NCBI GenBank assembly: GCA_945870465.1
Contig: CAMBSS010000043.1
Span: forward strand, 1 to 25,941
DNA from: Bordetella parapertussis
Lineage (GTDB): Bacteria; Pseudomonadota; Gammaproteobacteria; Burkholderiales; SG8-41
Direction: 5' to 3'
Length of the DNA stretch: 25,941 nt
Positions 7,793 through 17,442 of the stretch are shown here, piece by piece (the first letter of the stretch is position 1; every line of letters begins with the position of its first letter). Position numbers and translations under genes: made by a program. The notes below the pieces were generated by a model. It was not told the origin of the DNA. It saw only the letters and a program-made list of their open reading frames with translations, and did no database searches.

Positions 7793-10750
7793 GTGCGCAA
7801 AATCCCATATAAAACATGGTTATGGGCAGGTGTTTTCCTGCTGTACCCTTGGGTTGCCCATGCAGCCGGCTTGGGCAAATTCACCGTTTTGTCGTCATTA
7901 GGTCAGCCGCTGTCGGCGGAAATCGATCTGGTGTCCGTGCAAAAGGACGAATTAGCCACACTGACGGCACGCCTTGCTTCGCCCGAAGCATTTCAGCAAG
8001 CCAACATGCAGTACAGCCCGGCCCTGATCGGCGTGCGCCTGAGCATAGAGCGGCGCGCCGACGGCAAGCCTTATATCAAAATGACTTCGAGCCGCGCAAT
8101 CAACGAGCCTTTCCTGGGCGTGCTGATCGAGTTGAGTTGGGCCCAAGGACGCCTGCTGCGCGAATACACGGCGCTGATCGATCCGCCGGGATATACGCCA
8201 ACTGCGCCTGCCCCCTTGCGGCCGCCGGTGGTGGCTGCGACACCAGACGCGCCGTCTGCGGCGCCTGAGACCAAGGCGATTGCGCCGACGCCGCAGCCTG
8301 AAGCCGTTGCCGCCGCGCCTGCGCCGAAAGCGCCGGCCGCCAAAGCGGTGCCTTCACCAGCGCCCGCGAAGGCCGCCGCCTCTGAATACGCGGTCAAACG
8401 CGGTGATACGCTCGCCAAGATCGCCGCCAGCGTAAAGCCCGAAGGCGTGACTCTCGATCAGATGCTGGTCACGCTCTACCGCAATAATACGGATGCATTC
8501 GCCGGCAACATGAACCGTTTGAAGACCGGCAAGATCCTGCGCGTGCCGGAAAAAGAGAGCATTGTAGAAACGGTGTCGGCAGCGGCGACCAAAGAAGTTC
8601 GCGTGCAGGCCTCGAATTGGAATGCTTATCGCGCCAAGCTGGCGGACGCCGCAGGCACCACGCCGGCGCAGGAATCGACCAAGTCGGCGGCGAGCGGCAA
8701 GATTACAGCCGCCGAGGACAAAGCGGTGGGCAAAGAAGCGCCCAAAGAAGTGCTGAAACTGACCAAGGGAGAAGCAGCCGCGCCAGGCAAGGCTGGCAGC
8801 GGCAAACCGGCTTCGGTCAATGAGCGCCTGCGCATGATGGAAGAGGAGGCAACGGCGCGCGAGAAATCGCTGGCCGAAGCCAACGAACGCGTCGCGCAGC
8901 TTGAAAAGAATATCAAGGCCATGCAGCGCCTGCTTGAACTCAAAGGCACGGTGCCGGGCGCAAAACCGGTCGTAATTCCGCCGCCCGCGAAGGCTGAGGC
9001 GAAAGGCGAAGCAACTAAAGCGCCGCCGCCCGCCCCCGCCAAAGCGGAACCGCCGAAGGCAGAGGCAGCGAAGATGGCGCCGCCAAAAGACGCTGGCAAA
9101 GCCCCTGTTGAACCGCCCAAAGCTGATCAAAAAGCGGACCAGAAAGCTGTGCCGCCGGTAGTGGAGCCGCCAAAAGGCGAAGCAATTAAAGGCGATGCGC
9201 CGAAAGCCGATTTGGCCAAAGGCGAAGCGTCCAAAGGAGATACGCCCAAGGCCGATACGCCGAAAGCTGAGCCGGCACCAAAACCGAAACCCAAGCCGGC
9301 ACCGCCGCCTGTCGTGGCAGAACCGGGCTTGGTCGATCAGATCATCAGCGCAGCCACCGATCCCATTTATCTGGCCGGCGGTCTCGGCGGACTTGCGGTG
9401 CTTGGCGGCGGTGCCTTCTGGTTCGCGCGCCGCCGGCGTGCGCAGGATGGCGATGGCGGCGGTAAAGCCGCGAAAACCGCGCCGACGATTGCCAAACCTG
9501 ACGCAGCGCCTGCTGCTGCGATGACGGCTTCGCCGGTGATGGGTCCCGCGGTCGCAGGCAGCGATGACGTCGACCCACTGGCGGAAGCCGACCTCTACCT
9601 CAACTTCGGCCGCGATGCGCAGGCCGAAGAAGTGCTGAAAGAAGCGCTCGAGAAAAATCCGCAGCACGAAGAAGCGCACCTCAAGTTGCTGCAGATTTAC
9701 GCCGCACGCAAGGACAAGGGCGAATTCGAGAAAATCGCCAGCAAGCTGCACACGCAAACGGCGGGCGTTGGCGACAACTGGCTCAAAGCAGCCGGCATGG
9801 GCTATGCGTTCGATCCTGAAAATGCGCTCTACGAAGCCGGCAAGTCGGCGCCAGCGGCTGCGGCACCGGCGGTTGGCGGCGGGATCCCAGGTACCGACCT
9901 CGACTTCGATCTCGAGTTGGCGCCTGGCGCGGGCGGACCGACCAAGACCGACGTGGAGCTGGACAGCGGCGAGAAGACCATGATGATGCGCCCCGGCGAA
10001 TTGGCGGCGGGCGCCTCGGGGCTGCCGCCCGACCCGGAAATGCACGATATCACCCAGGATTCGGTTTCCGCCCAAGCGTTTACCGAAGCGGCATCGCCCG
10101 ACTTCACGCTGAACGTTCCTGCCGGCGCGGCTCCTGCAACCATGACTGACATTACGGTTGGTCCGGGCGGCGAAAACGACATGACCAAGACCAATGTCAC
10201 CGGCGACTCCGCGGTGCCGATGGCAAGCGTGATCGATTTCAATTTTGATGCGACGGCTGCGGCGGACGCACCCGCCAAGTCGGCCGAACCCGCTGACTTC
10301 AAGCACGACAGCACGGTAGTTATCAGCCCGGAAAATCAGGACAATGCCGCCGGCCTGACGATGGATTTCGACATCGCCGGCGCGGCGCCTGCCGCACCGG
10401 TCGGCAACAGTTCGGTGGTGCCGCTCGACCTCGATTTCAAACTCGACCTCAGCGGCGACGTAACGATGGCGCCGAGCAGCGCTCCGACCATTCCCCCGCT
10501 CGACATTCCAGATATCAAGCTTGACGATATCAGCCTCAACCTCGACGACGCGCCCAAAGCGGACGCCGCGGCCGGGGCTGGCGCCAAGGACGATCATTGG
10601 TACGATGTGCAAACCAAATTCGATCTGGCCAAGGCTTACCAGGAAATGGGCGACAAGGACGGTGCGCGCGAAATCCTGCAGGAAGTCATCAAAGAGGGCG
10701 ACGCGGCGCAGCAAACGGAAGCGAAGCAACTGCTCAACTCTCTCGGTTGA
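7793..10750 (+). CDS. fimV: FimV/HubP-type polar organiser, LysM and TPR protein
   Basis: FimV-family proteins span the inner membrane, bind peptidoglycan through LysM and organise the cell pole, type IV pili and twitching in relatives such as Pseudomonas. The 985-residue product has a signal peptide ending near VAHA, the FimV N-terminal domain (GLGKFTVLSSLGQPLSAEID), and a LysM domain at about 197-252. A coiled coil follows at about 342-385, then a long Lys/Ala/Pro-rich linker (390-510) and one membrane helix at about 520-545 followed by FARRRRAQ. A TPR lies at about 596-650 and a long acidic cytoplasmic region follows. The conserved FimV C-terminal domain is at about 932-985 (YDVQTKFDLAKAYQEMGD). 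The start is GTG 7793, chosen for the signal peptide and an AAAGG site 7 nt upstream. The position between asd and truA is the usual one. Confidence 0.95.
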   Translation: MRKIPYKTWLWAGVFLLYPWVAHAAGLGKFTVLSSLGQPLSAEIDLVSVQKDELATLTARLASPEAFQQANMQYSPALIGVRLSIERRADGKPYIKMTSSRAINEPFLGVLIELSWAQGRLLREYTALIDPPGYTPTAPAPLRPPVVAATPDAPSAAPETKAIAPTPQPEAVAAAPAPKAPAAKAVPSPAPAKAAASEYAVKRGDTLAKIAASVKPEGVTLDQMLVTLYRNNTDAFAGNMNRLKTGKILRVPEKESIVETVSAAATKEVRVQASNWNAYRAKLADAAGTTPAQESTKSAASGKITAAEDKAVGKEAPKEVLKLTKGEAAAPGKAGSGKPASVNERLRMMEEEATAREKSLAEANERVAQLEKNIKAMQRLLELKGTVPGAKPVVIPPPAKAEAKGEATKAPPPAPAKAEPPKAEAAKMAPPKDAGKAPVEPPKADQKADQKAVPPVVEPPKGEAIKGDAPKADLAKGEASKGDTPKADTPKAEPAPKPKPKPAPPPVVAEPGLVDQIISAATDPIYLAGGLGGLAVLGGGAFWFARRRRAQDGDGGGKAAKTAPTIAKPDAAPAAAMTASPVMGPAVAGSDDVDPLAEADLYLNFGRDAQAEEVLKEALEKNPQHEEAHLKLLQIYAARKDKGEFEKIASKLHTQTAGVGDNWLKAAGMGYAFDPENALYEAGKSAPAAAAPAVGGGIPGTDLDFDLELAPGAGGPTKTDVELDSGEKTMMMRPGELAAGASGLPPDPEMHDITQDSVSAQAFTEAASPDFTLNVPAGAAPATMTDITVGPGGENDMTKTNVTGDSAVPMASVIDFNFDATAAADAPAKSAEPADFKHDSTVVISPENQDNAAGLTMDFDIAGAAPAAPVGNSSVVPLDLDFKLDLSGDVTMAPSSAPTIPPLDIPDIKLDDISLNLDDAPKADAAAGAGAKDDHWYDVQTKFDLAKAYQEMGDKDGAREILQEVIKEGDAAQQTEAKQLLNSLG

Positions 10751-10808
10751 CGCAAGGCGGCAGAGGGCTGGCGAAACGTTGCGCCGGTTCAACTGCTCGA
10801 AATCATGG

Positions 10809-10842
10809 ACTGGCCGCGCTACGGTGCGGCCAGTTTTATTTT
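10809..10842 (+). terminator. Intrinsic terminator after fimV
   Basis: A perfect 9-bp stem (ACTGGCCGC at 10809-10817 and GCGGCCAGT at 10826-10834) with an 8-nt loop is followed by a U-rich tract (TTTTATTTT). It lies 58 nt after the fimV stop and ends about 18 nt before truA. truA therefore depends on read-through or on a start of its own. Confidence 0.85.
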
Positions 10843-10860
10843 GGAGATTGAAATCCTGCG

Positions 10861-11646
10861 ATGAGAATCGCGCTCGGCATCGAGTACAACGGCGCCACGT
10901 TTTGCGGCTGGCAGACGCAGCGGTCGGGATGCGCCGTGCAGGACGCGCTCGAGCGCGCGCTGGCCGCGATTGCAGGCGAAAAAATCGCGACCATCTGCGC
11001 GGGGCGCACGGATGCCGGCGTGCACGCGCTGGCGCAGGTGGTGCATTTCGACTGTAACGTCGAACGTCCCGCCTCGGCGTGGGTGCGCGGCACCAATACA
11101 TCGATGCCGTCCGGCGCGGCGGTGACGTGGATGCAGCCGGTGGCGGCGGACTTCAGCGCGCGTTATTCCGCGCGGGAGCGCAGCTACCGTTACGTGCTGT
11201 TCAACCATGCAGTGCGGCCGGCGCTGAATCAGGGGCGGGTCGCCTGGTGTCATGCACCGCTCGATATTGCGCGTATGAGCGCTGCGGCCACGCACCTGCT
11301 GGGCGAGCACGATTTCAGCGCGTTTCGCTCCGCCGAGTGCCAGGCGAAATCGCCGGTACGCAATTTGCGGCGCCTGGCCATACGCCGTAGCGGCGACTAC
11401 ATCGTGTTCGACCTTGCAGCCAATGCGTTTTTGCATCACATGGTGCGCAATATCGTCGGCAGCCTCGTCTACGTGGGCAACGGCAAGCATGAGCCGGCGT
11501 GGCTGGCGGATGTGCTGGCAAGCGGCGAACGCGCGTTGGCGGCGCCGACGCTGGAGGCGGCGGGGCTCTATCTTGCGCACGTGAGCTATGATGCGAAATG
11601 GGGTTTGCCCGCGCTCGCGCGCCGGGCGTGGTTTGAAGAGATCTGA
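10861..11646 (+). CDS. truA: tRNA pseudouridine(38-40) synthase
   Basis: TruA converts uridines 38-40 of the tRNA anticodon arm to pseudouridine. The 261-residue product has the normal length, with N-terminal RIALGIEYNGATFCGWQ and the catalytic aspartate D51 in AGRTDAGVHA. Further family motifs are FSARYSARERSYRY, HDFSAFRSAECQAKSP and FLHHMVRNIVGSLVYVG. The ATG at 10861 is preceded by a GGAG site about 14 nt upstream, just behind the fimV terminator. trpF starts 8 nt after the stop, so truA opens the tight truA-trp-acc-fol-pur series. Confidence 0.97.
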   Translation: MRIALGIEYNGATFCGWQTQRSGCAVQDALERALAAIAGEKIATICAGRTDAGVHALAQVVHFDCNVERPASAWVRGTNTSMPSGAAVTWMQPVAADFSARYSARERSYRYVLFNHAVRPALNQGRVAWCHAPLDIARMSAAATHLLGEHDFSAFRSAECQAKSPVRNLRRLAIRRSGDYIVFDLAANAFLHHMVRNIVGSLVYVGNGKHEPAWLADVLASGERALAAPTLEAAGLYLAHVSYDAKWGLPALARRAWFEEI

Positions 11647-11654
11647 TCGAATCT

Positions 11655-12278
11655 ATGGCGACAGCAGTCAAAATTTGCGGCATTACGCGGCGCGCTGATG
11701 CGCAGGAAGCGGCGCGGCTGGGCGCGCACGCGCTCGGTTTTGTTTTTTATGCCAAAAGTCCGCGCAACATCGCCAACGAGCGCGCCGCGGAAATCTTCAA
11801 AGCAGTGCCGCCATTCGTCACGACAGTCGGGCTGTTCGTCAATCCGGCGGTGCGCGAAGTCGAAAACGTATTGAAGGAAGTGCCGCTCAATCTGTTGCAG
11901 TTTCACGGCGAGGAACCAGCGGACTTTTGCGCGCAGTTTGGCGTCCCTTATATCAAGGCGGTACGCGTCAAGGCGGGGCTCGATTTGTTACAATACGCGC
12001 AGATTTACGGTGCTGCGCGCGGCCTGCTGCTCGACGCTTTCGTCGATGGCACGCATGGTGGCACCGGCACGGCGTTTGACTGGAATCTCATTCCGCGCGG
12101 CCTGCCGCTGCAGGTGATATTGTCCGGCGGGCTGAATCCCGCCAACGTGGCAGCAGCGATAGGCCGTGTCGCGCCATGGGCGGTTGACGTCAGTTCGGGT
12201 GTCGAAGCAAGTCCCGGTATCAAAGACCCGCAAAAAGTCGCGGCATTCATGAAAGAGGTGCGCAGTGCAGATGTATGA
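11655..12278 (+). CDS. trpF: Phosphoribosylanthranilate isomerase
   Basis: TrpF performs the Amadori rearrangement of N-(5'-phosphoribosyl)anthranilate in tryptophan synthesis. The 207-residue single-domain TIM barrel begins with VKICGIT, containing the catalytic base C8. The general acid is D127 in the [15 protein letters not shown] segment, and the phosphate-binding [10 protein letters not shown] and [14 protein letters not shown] are present. It is a stand-alone TrpF, not fused to TrpC as in enteric bacteria. Its last 14 nt overlap the likely start of trpB, which suggests translational coupling. trpC, trpD and trpE are not in the window. Confidence 0.97.
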   Translation: MATAVKICGITRRADAQEAARLGAHALGFVFYAKSPRNIANERAAEIFKAVPPFVTTVGLFVNPAVREVENVLKEVPLNLLQFHGEEPADFCAQFGVPYIKAVRVKAGLDLLQYAQIYGAARGLLLDAFVDGTHGGTGTAFDWNLIPRGLPLQVILSGGLNPANVAAAIGRVAPWAVDVSSGVEASPGIKDPQKVAAFMKEVRSADV

Positions 12279-13464
12279 CTTGCCCGACGATAAGGGACAT
12301 TTCGGCCAGTACGGCGGCGTATTCGTGGCCGAGACGCTGATCGAGGCGCTGGATCAGCTGAAGGCCGAGTACGAGCACTACCGCAATGATCCGGTGTTCC
12401 GCGCCGAGTTCGAATACGAACTCAAACATTACGTCGGCCGGCCGAGCCCCGTCTATCACGCGAAACGCTGGTCCGAGCATTTCGGCGGCGCGCAGGTATA
12501 TCTCAAGCGTGAAGACCTCAATCACACCGGTGCGCACAAGATCAACAATACGGTCGGCCAGGCGCTGCTCGCCAAGCGCATGGGCAAGCCGCGCGTGATC
12601 GCCGAGACCGGCGCGGGCCAGCATGGGGTGGCCACGGCGACCGTCGCCGCACGCTACGGCATGAAGTGCGTCGTCTACATGGGCTCCGAAGACATCCATC
12701 GCCAGGCGCAGAACGTCTATCGCATGAAACTGCTGGGGGCGACGGTGGTGCCGGTCGAGTCCGGCTCCAAGACACTGAAAGATGCGCTCAATGAAGCGAT
12801 GCGCGACTGGGTCACGAACGTGACCGACACCTTCTACATCATAGGCACCGTCGCCGGTCCGCACCCGTATCCGATGATGGTGCGCGACTTCCAATCGGTG
12901 ATCGGCATCGAGGCCAAGTGGCAGATGCTGGAAATGGCGGGGCGCCAGCCGGATGCGGTGCTCGCATGCGTGGGCGGCGGCTCGAACGCGATGGGATTGT
13001 TTTACCCGTATATCGGGGAAGAAAAAGTGCGCATAGTAGGCGTTGAGGCGGCAGGCCACGGACTTGAGACCGGCAAGCATGCGGCAACTTTGAGCGCGGG
13101 CAAACCGGGCGTGCTGCACGGCAACCGCACCTACCTGCTGCAGGACGACAACGGCCAGATCATAGAAACGCATTCGATATCCGCCGGCCTCGATTATCCG
13201 GGTGTCGGACCTGAGCATGCCTGGCTGAAAGACAGCGGCCGCGCGGAATACGTGTCGGTGACCGATGATGAAGCGCTAAAAGCGTTTCACGACCTGTGCC
13301 TGCTGGAGGGCATCATCCCGGCGCTCGAATCGAGCCACGCCCTCGCTTACGCGGCGAAAATGGCGCCGCGCATGAAGAAAGAACAGATCCTGCTGGTCAA
13401 TTTGTCGGGCCGCGGCGACAAGGACATGCATACGGTGGCCGAGAAGTCCGGCCTGAAATTCTAG
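12265..13464 (+). CDS. trpB: Tryptophan synthase, beta chain
   Basis: TrpB condenses indole, channelled from TrpA, with serine to form tryptophan using PLP. The 399-residue product carries the PLP lysine in [10 protein letters not shown] (K92 when counted from GTG 12265), and the cofactor phosphate loop [12 protein letters not shown]. The conserved [18 protein letters not shown] and [14 protein letters not shown] ending ([15 protein letters not shown]) are also present. Two starts compete: GTG 12265, about 6 nt after an AGAGG sequence, and ATG 12271, about 12 nt after it. I chose GTG for the spacing; only two residues differ. It overlaps the end of trpF. trpA follows after 5 nt, the usual pair for an alpha2beta2 complex. 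Confidence 0.97.
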   Translation: MQMYDLPDDKGHFGQYGGVFVAETLIEALDQLKAEYEHYRNDPVFRAEFEYELKHYVGRPSPVYHAKRWSEHFGGAQVYLKREDLNHTGAHKINNTVGQALLAKRMGKPRVIAETGAGQHGVATATVAARYGMKCVVYMGSEDIHRQAQNVYRMKLLGATVVPVESGSKTLKDALNEAMRDWVTNVTDTFYIIGTVAGPHPYPMMVRDFQSVIGIEAKWQMLEMAGRQPDAVLACVGGGSNAMGLFYPYIGEEKVRIVGVEAAGHGLETGKHAATLSAGKPGVLHGNRTYLLQDDNGQIIETHSISAGLDYPGVGPEHAWLKDSGRAEYVSVTDDEALKAFHDLCLLEGIIPALESSHALAYAAKMAPRMKKEQILLVNLSGRGDKDMHTVAEKSGLKF

Positions 13465-13469
13465 TCACA

Positions 13470-14267
13470 ATGTCGAGAATCGCCCCCACCTTCGCCGCGC
13501 TCGCAAAGCAAAATCGCAAGGCACTGATTCCCTTTGTCACCGCCGGCGATCCCGACCCGGCGATGACGGTACCGCTGATGCATGCGCTGGCCGCGGCCGG
13601 CGCCGATGTGATCGAACTGGGTGTGCCTTTTTCGGACCCGATGGCCGATGGCCCGATCATACAGCGCGCGAGCGAACGCGCATTGAAGCACGGCACATCG
13701 CTGAAGAATGTGCTCGAGTTCACCGCCGCATTCCGTCTGACCAATACCGCAACGCCCGTCGTGCTCATGGGTTATGCCAACCCGATCGAAGCGATGGGCT
13801 GCGAAAAATTCGCCGATGCGGCGCTTGCCGCAGGGGTCGATGGCGTGTTGGTGGTCGATTACCCGCCGCAGGAAGCGGCACAGCTCGCAGCATTGCTGTC
13901 GGCGCGCAAGATCGACACCATATTCCTGCTGTCGCCGACTTCGACCGAGTCGCGCATCAAGGAAGTCGCGCGCTACGCTAGTGGCTATATCTACTACGTT
14001 TCGCTGCGCGGCGTGACCGGGGCCGCCAACCTCGATGTCGGCGAGGTCGCCAAGAAAATGCCCGAGATTCGCGCCCACATCAAGCTGCCGATCGGCGTCG
14101 GCTTCGGCATACGCGATGCGGAAACAGCGCGGGCGGTGGGGAAAATCGCGGACGCGGTGGTCATCGGCAGCCGGCTGGTGCAGGAAATCGAAGCCAGCCC
14201 GCGCGACAAGGCGCTGGACAACATCTCGATTCTGGTTAAGGATATCCGCAGTGCAATCGACCGCTAA
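13470..14267 (+). CDS. trpA: Tryptophan synthase, alpha chain
   Basis: TrpA cleaves indole-3-glycerol phosphate to indole and glyceraldehyde-3-phosphate in complex with TrpB. The product is 265 residues from ATG 13470, beginning [11 protein letters not shown]. The frame is open further upstream inside trpB, but the conserved N-terminus and the 5-nt spacing to the trpB stop fix this start. The catalytic residues E49 and D60 lie in [19 protein letters not shown] at the same numbers as in the Salmonella enzyme. The phosphate-binding GVGFGIRD and [10 protein letters not shown] are present. A 239-nt non-coding gap separates it from accD, the largest break within this gene series. Confidence 0.97.
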   Translation: MSRIAPTFAALAKQNRKALIPFVTAGDPDPAMTVPLMHALAAAGADVIELGVPFSDPMADGPIIQRASERALKHGTSLKNVLEFTAAFRLTNTATPVVLMGYANPIEAMGCEKFADAALAAGVDGVLVVDYPPQEAAQLAALLSARKIDTIFLLSPTSTESRIKEVARYASGYIYYVSLRGVTGAANLDVGEVAKKMPEIRAHIKLPIGVGFGIRDAETARAVGKIADAVVIGSRLVQEIEASPRDKALDNISILVKDIRSAIDR

Positions 14268-14506
14268 ACCGGTTTTGGAACAAGAGGGTTATCCCGCGGA
14301 GGGCGGAACAGGTTCCGTCGGCTTGCCGATGGATGTGACCCCGAAGCGGGATGTAACGCAGCGGAGATCCGCGTGCTAATGCGCGCCTTCACCGTCGCAT
14401 CCCGCAAACGGGTCCCTGCTTCGCGTTCCGGCGCGCCCCCTTGTATATCCCCCACTTCAGAGGAAGCTTCGATGAATAGCCAGGGCTTCGCGATGGGACG
14501 AATGCC
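14268..14506 (+). other. Structured non-coding gap between trpA and accD
   Basis: No convincing gene lies here. The first 140 nt hold a chain of short inverted repeats: GGAAC-AG-GTTCC, TCGGC-TT-GCCGA, CCCG-AAG-CGGG, GCGGA-GA-TCCGC and CCCG-CAAA-CGGG. An outer pair, GCGGGATG with CATCCCGC, encloses the third to fifth region. This looks like a structured RNA or a REP-like dispersed repeat, but copy number cannot be seen from one window. There is no clear U-tract for a terminator and no strong promoter for accD. Confidence 0.4.
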
Positions 14507-15373
14507 ATGAGTTGGTTGAAAAAGCTGCTGCCGCCCAAGATCAACCGCGACGGCGGCAGTCCAAAAAAAAACGTCCCCGAAGGGCTGTGGAGCAAGTGCG
14601 ACGCCTGCGAGGCGGTGCTCTACCGCACCGACCTCGAAAAAAACCTCTACGTATGTCCGAAATGCAATCACCATAACCGGCTGTCGGCGCGCGAGCGCCT
14701 GGATTCCCTGCTCGATCCGGAAGGCCGCTACGAGATCGGCTACGAAGTGCTGCCGGTCGATACGCTCAAGTTCAAGGACAGCCGGCGCTATACCGAGCGT
14801 CTGGAAGAAGCGCGCAAAGAGACCGAGGAAGACGACGCGCTGATCGTCATGCAGGGCAGCATCAAGACCATACCGCTGGTTGCCGCAGTGTTCGAATTCA
14901 GATTCCTCGGCGGTTCCATGGGTTCGGTGGTCGGCGAGCGTTTCGTGCGCGGCGTACAGGTGTGCCTCGAGCAGAAACTGCCGTTAGTGTGTTTTACGGC
15001 GAGCGGCGGCGCGCGCATGCAGGAAGGCCTGCTGTCGCTGATGCAGATGTCGAAGACCTGCGCCGCGCTCACCCAACTTAGCGCCGAAAAACTGCCGTTC
15101 ATCTCGGTGCTGACCGATCCGACCATGGGCGGCGTGTCGGCGAGCTTTGCGCTGATCGGCGACTTGGTGTTCGCGGAACCCAAGGCGCTGATCGGTTTTG
15201 CCGGTCCGCGCGTGATCGAGCAGACCGTGCGCGAAACGCTGCCGGAAGGCTTTCAGCGCTCGGAGTTCCTGCTCGAGCACGGTGCCATCGATCTGATCGT
15301 CGACCGGCGCGAAATGCGCGACAAGCTGGCGAGCGTCATCACGCTGCTGCAAAAGCTGCCAGCGGCAGCCTGA
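14507..15373 (+). CDS. accD: Acetyl-CoA carboxylase carboxyltransferase, beta subunit
   Basis: AccD pairs with AccA to transfer the carboxyl group from biotin to acetyl-CoA, forming malonyl-CoA for fatty-acid synthesis. The 288-residue product begins [12 protein letters not shown] and has the four-cysteine zinc ribbon C31-C34-C50-C53 ([20 protein letters not shown]). The crotonase-like core follows, with [27 protein letters not shown] and [11 protein letters not shown]. The length is normal. accD-folC-dedD-cvpA-purF is an old conserved order shared with E. coli. Confidence 0.98.
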   Translation: MSWLKKLLPPKINRDGGSPKKNVPEGLWSKCDACEAVLYRTDLEKNLYVCPKCNHHNRLSARERLDSLLDPEGRYEIGYEVLPVDTLKFKDSRRYTERLEEARKETEEDDALIVMQGSIKTIPLVAAVFEFRFLGGSMGSVVGERFVRGVQVCLEQKLPLVCFTASGGARMQEGLLSLMQMSKTCAALTQLSAEKLPFISVLTDPTMGGVSASFALIGDLVFAEPKALIGFAGPRVIEQTVRETLPEGFQRSEFLLEHGAIDLIVDRREMRDKLASVITLLQKLPAAA

Positions 15374-15399
15374 CCGTTTCTACGAGGGTCCCATTTTCC

Positions 15400-16674
15400 G
15401 TGGATAAAATTCCGCCGCGCACGCTTGCGCAGTGGCTGGCTTACCTCGAGCAACTGCATCCGCAGGCGATTGCAATGGGTCTCGATCGCGTGTCGCGCGT
15501 TGCGCAGGCCCTGGGCCTCACTGCCAAATTTACCGTTATTACCGTCGGCGGCACCAACGGCAAGGGCTCGTGTTGCGCGATGCTCGAAGCGATGCTCCTG
15601 CACGCCGGTTACCATGTTGGCTGCTATACGTCGCCGCATCTGTTGCGCTACAACGAACGCGTGCGTATCGGCGGCCGTGAAATTGAAGACGAGATTTTGT
15701 GCCGCGCATTTGAACGCATTGAGGCGGCGCGTGGCGACACTTCGCTGACGTATTTCGAGTTCGGCACGCTGGCGGCGGTCATGGCGTTTGGCGAAGCGGG
15801 GGTTGATGTCGCCATACTCGAAGTCGGGTTGGGCGGCCGGCTCGACGCCGTCAATGTATTCGATGCGGACTGCGCGCTGGTTGCTAGCGTGGATCTCGAC
15901 CACCAGGAATACCTGGGGGATACGCGCGAGGCGATCGGCCTGGAAAAAGCGGGCATCTTCCGCGCCGGCCGGCCGGCGGTCTGCGCCGATGCGGAGCCGC
16001 CGACAACGCTGGTCGCGCATGCGCGCGAAATCGGCGCCGATTTAATGGTGATCGACTGTGATTTTGGTTACGTAGCCGAGCCGCAGCAGTGGCGTTACTG
16101 GGGGCCGGGCGGCAAGCGCCACGGCCTGCCGTATCCGGCGCTGCGCGGGGCTTTCCAGCTCGGCAATGCCGCCGCCTGCCTGACGGTGCTCGATTGCCTG
16201 CGCGGGAGCCTGCCTGTTACCGCGCAGGACGTCCGCGGCGGATTGCTGCAGGCGGAAGTGGCGGGGCGCTTCCAGGTGCTGCCCGGGCGGCCGCAGGTCA
16301 TTCTCGACGTCGCGCACAATCCACATGCGGCGCGCGCTCTGACGGCCAATCTGGCGAGTATGCCGACCGGCGGCAGGACGCTGGCGGTATGCGCGATGTT
16401 CAAAGACAAGGACATCGCCGGCGTCGTGGCTGCGACCCGTCCGTACATCACCGACTGGCTGGTGGCAGACGCCGAAGGCACGCGCGGCGCCAGCGCGGCG
16501 CAGCTCGCTGCAGTGTTGGCGCACGCGGGTGCGAGCGCACCGGTGGCGCAATATTCAAATGTTGCCGCAGCCTGGCATGCTGCCTGTAATTTGGCGGCCG
16601 ATAATGATAAAATAATCGTTTTCGGATCGTTTCTTACCGTTGCCGCGGTGATGCGGGAGCGGCAGCGCAGGTAA
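15400..16674 (+). CDS. folC: Dihydrofolate synthase / folylpolyglutamate synthase
   Basis: FolC adds glutamate to dihydropteroate and then to tetrahydrofolates with ATP. The 424-residue Mur-ligase-type protein has its P-loop at residues 50-57 (GGTNGKGS), then YTSPHLLRYNERVRI, the metal and carbamate region LEVGLGGRLDAVN, and the C-terminal domain motif LDVAHNPHAARAL. The apparent start is GTG 15400, with a GAGGG sequence about 11 nt upstream; no better ATG gives a full N-terminus. It begins 26 nt after accD, and the SPOR protein gene follows after 15 nt. Confidence 0.95.
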   Translation: MDKIPPRTLAQWLAYLEQLHPQAIAMGLDRVSRVAQALGLTAKFTVITVGGTNGKGSCCAMLEAMLLHAGYHVGCYTSPHLLRYNERVRIGGREIEDEILCRAFERIEAARGDTSLTYFEFGTLAAVMAFGEAGVDVAILEVGLGGRLDAVNVFDADCALVASVDLDHQEYLGDTREAIGLEKAGIFRAGRPAVCADAEPPTTLVAHAREIGADLMVIDCDFGYVAEPQQWRYWGPGGKRHGLPYPALRGAFQLGNAAACLTVLDCLRGSLPVTAQDVRGGLLQAEVAGRFQVLPGRPQVILDVAHNPHAARALTANLASMPTGGRTLAVCAMFKDKDIAGVVAATRPYITDWLVADAEGTRGASAAQLAAVLAHAGASAPVAQYSNVAAAWHAACNLAADNDKIIVFGSFLTVAAVMRERQRR

Positions 16675-16689
16675 AAACTCCGGACCGAC

Positions 16690-17442
16690 ATGGCGAAATC
16701 GATTAGCGAAGAAGAACTGCAACTCAGAAAACGCGCGCGCCGCCGCCTGGTCGGCGCGATAGCCCTGGTAACCATCATCGCCGTGTTCCTGCCGATGGTG
16801 CTCGATCATGAGCCCAAACCGGTCAGCCAGGACGTCAGCATCAAGATCCCCTCGCCTGATTCAAGTGCGTTTACCTCCAAGATCGTGCCGGTAGTCCCGG
16901 CCGCGAAACCCGCACCGGATGCTCCGAAGCCAGAAGCGCCGGCAACAGCGGAACCCGCCGCCCCGCCGCCCCCTGTCAAATCAGAAGCGCCCAAGGTCGC
17001 CGCGCCTGCGAAGTCCGAGCCGCCGAAGGTCGCGGCAGTTGCGCCGGATGCGAAACCCGTAGTGCCGCCCGCGAACGATACCGAAGCCGCCCCGCCCAAG
17101 GAATCCGCGCCCGAGAAAGCGGTGGCACCCGCCAAACCGGCCGTTGCCGAGCAGCCGAAGGTCGCGCAAAAAGCGGAGCCCGTGGAAAAAATAAAACCTG
17201 CCGCCAAAGGTGTTGCGGGTTTCGTCGTGCAGGTGGTGGCGCTCAACGATCCGGACAAGGCGAAGCAGATGCGTGACCAGATCGCGGCTGCCGGCGTCAA
17301 GACCTACACCGAGGTGGTGCCGACCGCCAAGGGCAATGTGACGCGCGTGCGCGCGGGCCCGTTTGCGTCGCGCGGCGATGCCGAAAAAGCGCGCGACAAG
17401 TTGAAGGGCATGGGGCTGGCCGGCAACGTTATTCCGAAATGA
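16690..17442 (+). CDS. SPOR-domain cell-division protein, DedD-like
   Basis: This 250-residue bitopic inner-membrane protein has a short basic cytoplasmic N-terminus (LRKRARRRLVG) and one membrane helix at about 20-38 (AIALVTIIAVFLPMVL). A Pro/Ala/Lys-rich periplasmic linker (about 70-170) leads to a C-terminal SPOR domain (about 175-250: GFVVQVVALND, VRAGPFASRGDAEKARDKLK). SPOR domains bind denuded glycan strands at the septum, and this gene occupies the dedD position between folC and cvpA. The linker varies freely in the family, so only the ends are diagnostic. The stop overlaps the cvpA start (ATGA, 4 nt). Confidence 0.9.
   Translation: MAKSISEEELQLRKRARRRLVGAIALVTIIAVFLPMVLDHEPKPVSQDVSIKIPSPDSSAFTSKIVPVVPAAKPAPDAPKPEAPATAEPAAPPPPVKSEAPKVAAPAKSEPPKVAAVAPDAKPVVPPANDTEAAPPKESAPEKAVAPAKPAVAEQPKVAQKAEPVEKIKPAAKGVAGFVVQVVALNDPDKAKQMRDQIAAAGVKTYTEVVPTAKGNVTRVRAGPFASRGDAEKARDKLKGMGLAGNVIPK

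Noticed and set aside
8354..11101. A very long open frame on the minus strand opposite fimV
   Set aside because: It is antisense to a clearly recognised gene with LysM, membrane and TPR segments. Its translation is Arg/His/Phe-rich with no recognisable domain, as expected from the strongly biased codon use of the GC- and Lys/Ala-rich fimV sequence.
13296..13469. Upstream in-frame extension of trpA into trpB
   Set aside because: ATG 13470 gives the conserved TrpA N-terminus, with catalytic residues at E49 and D60.
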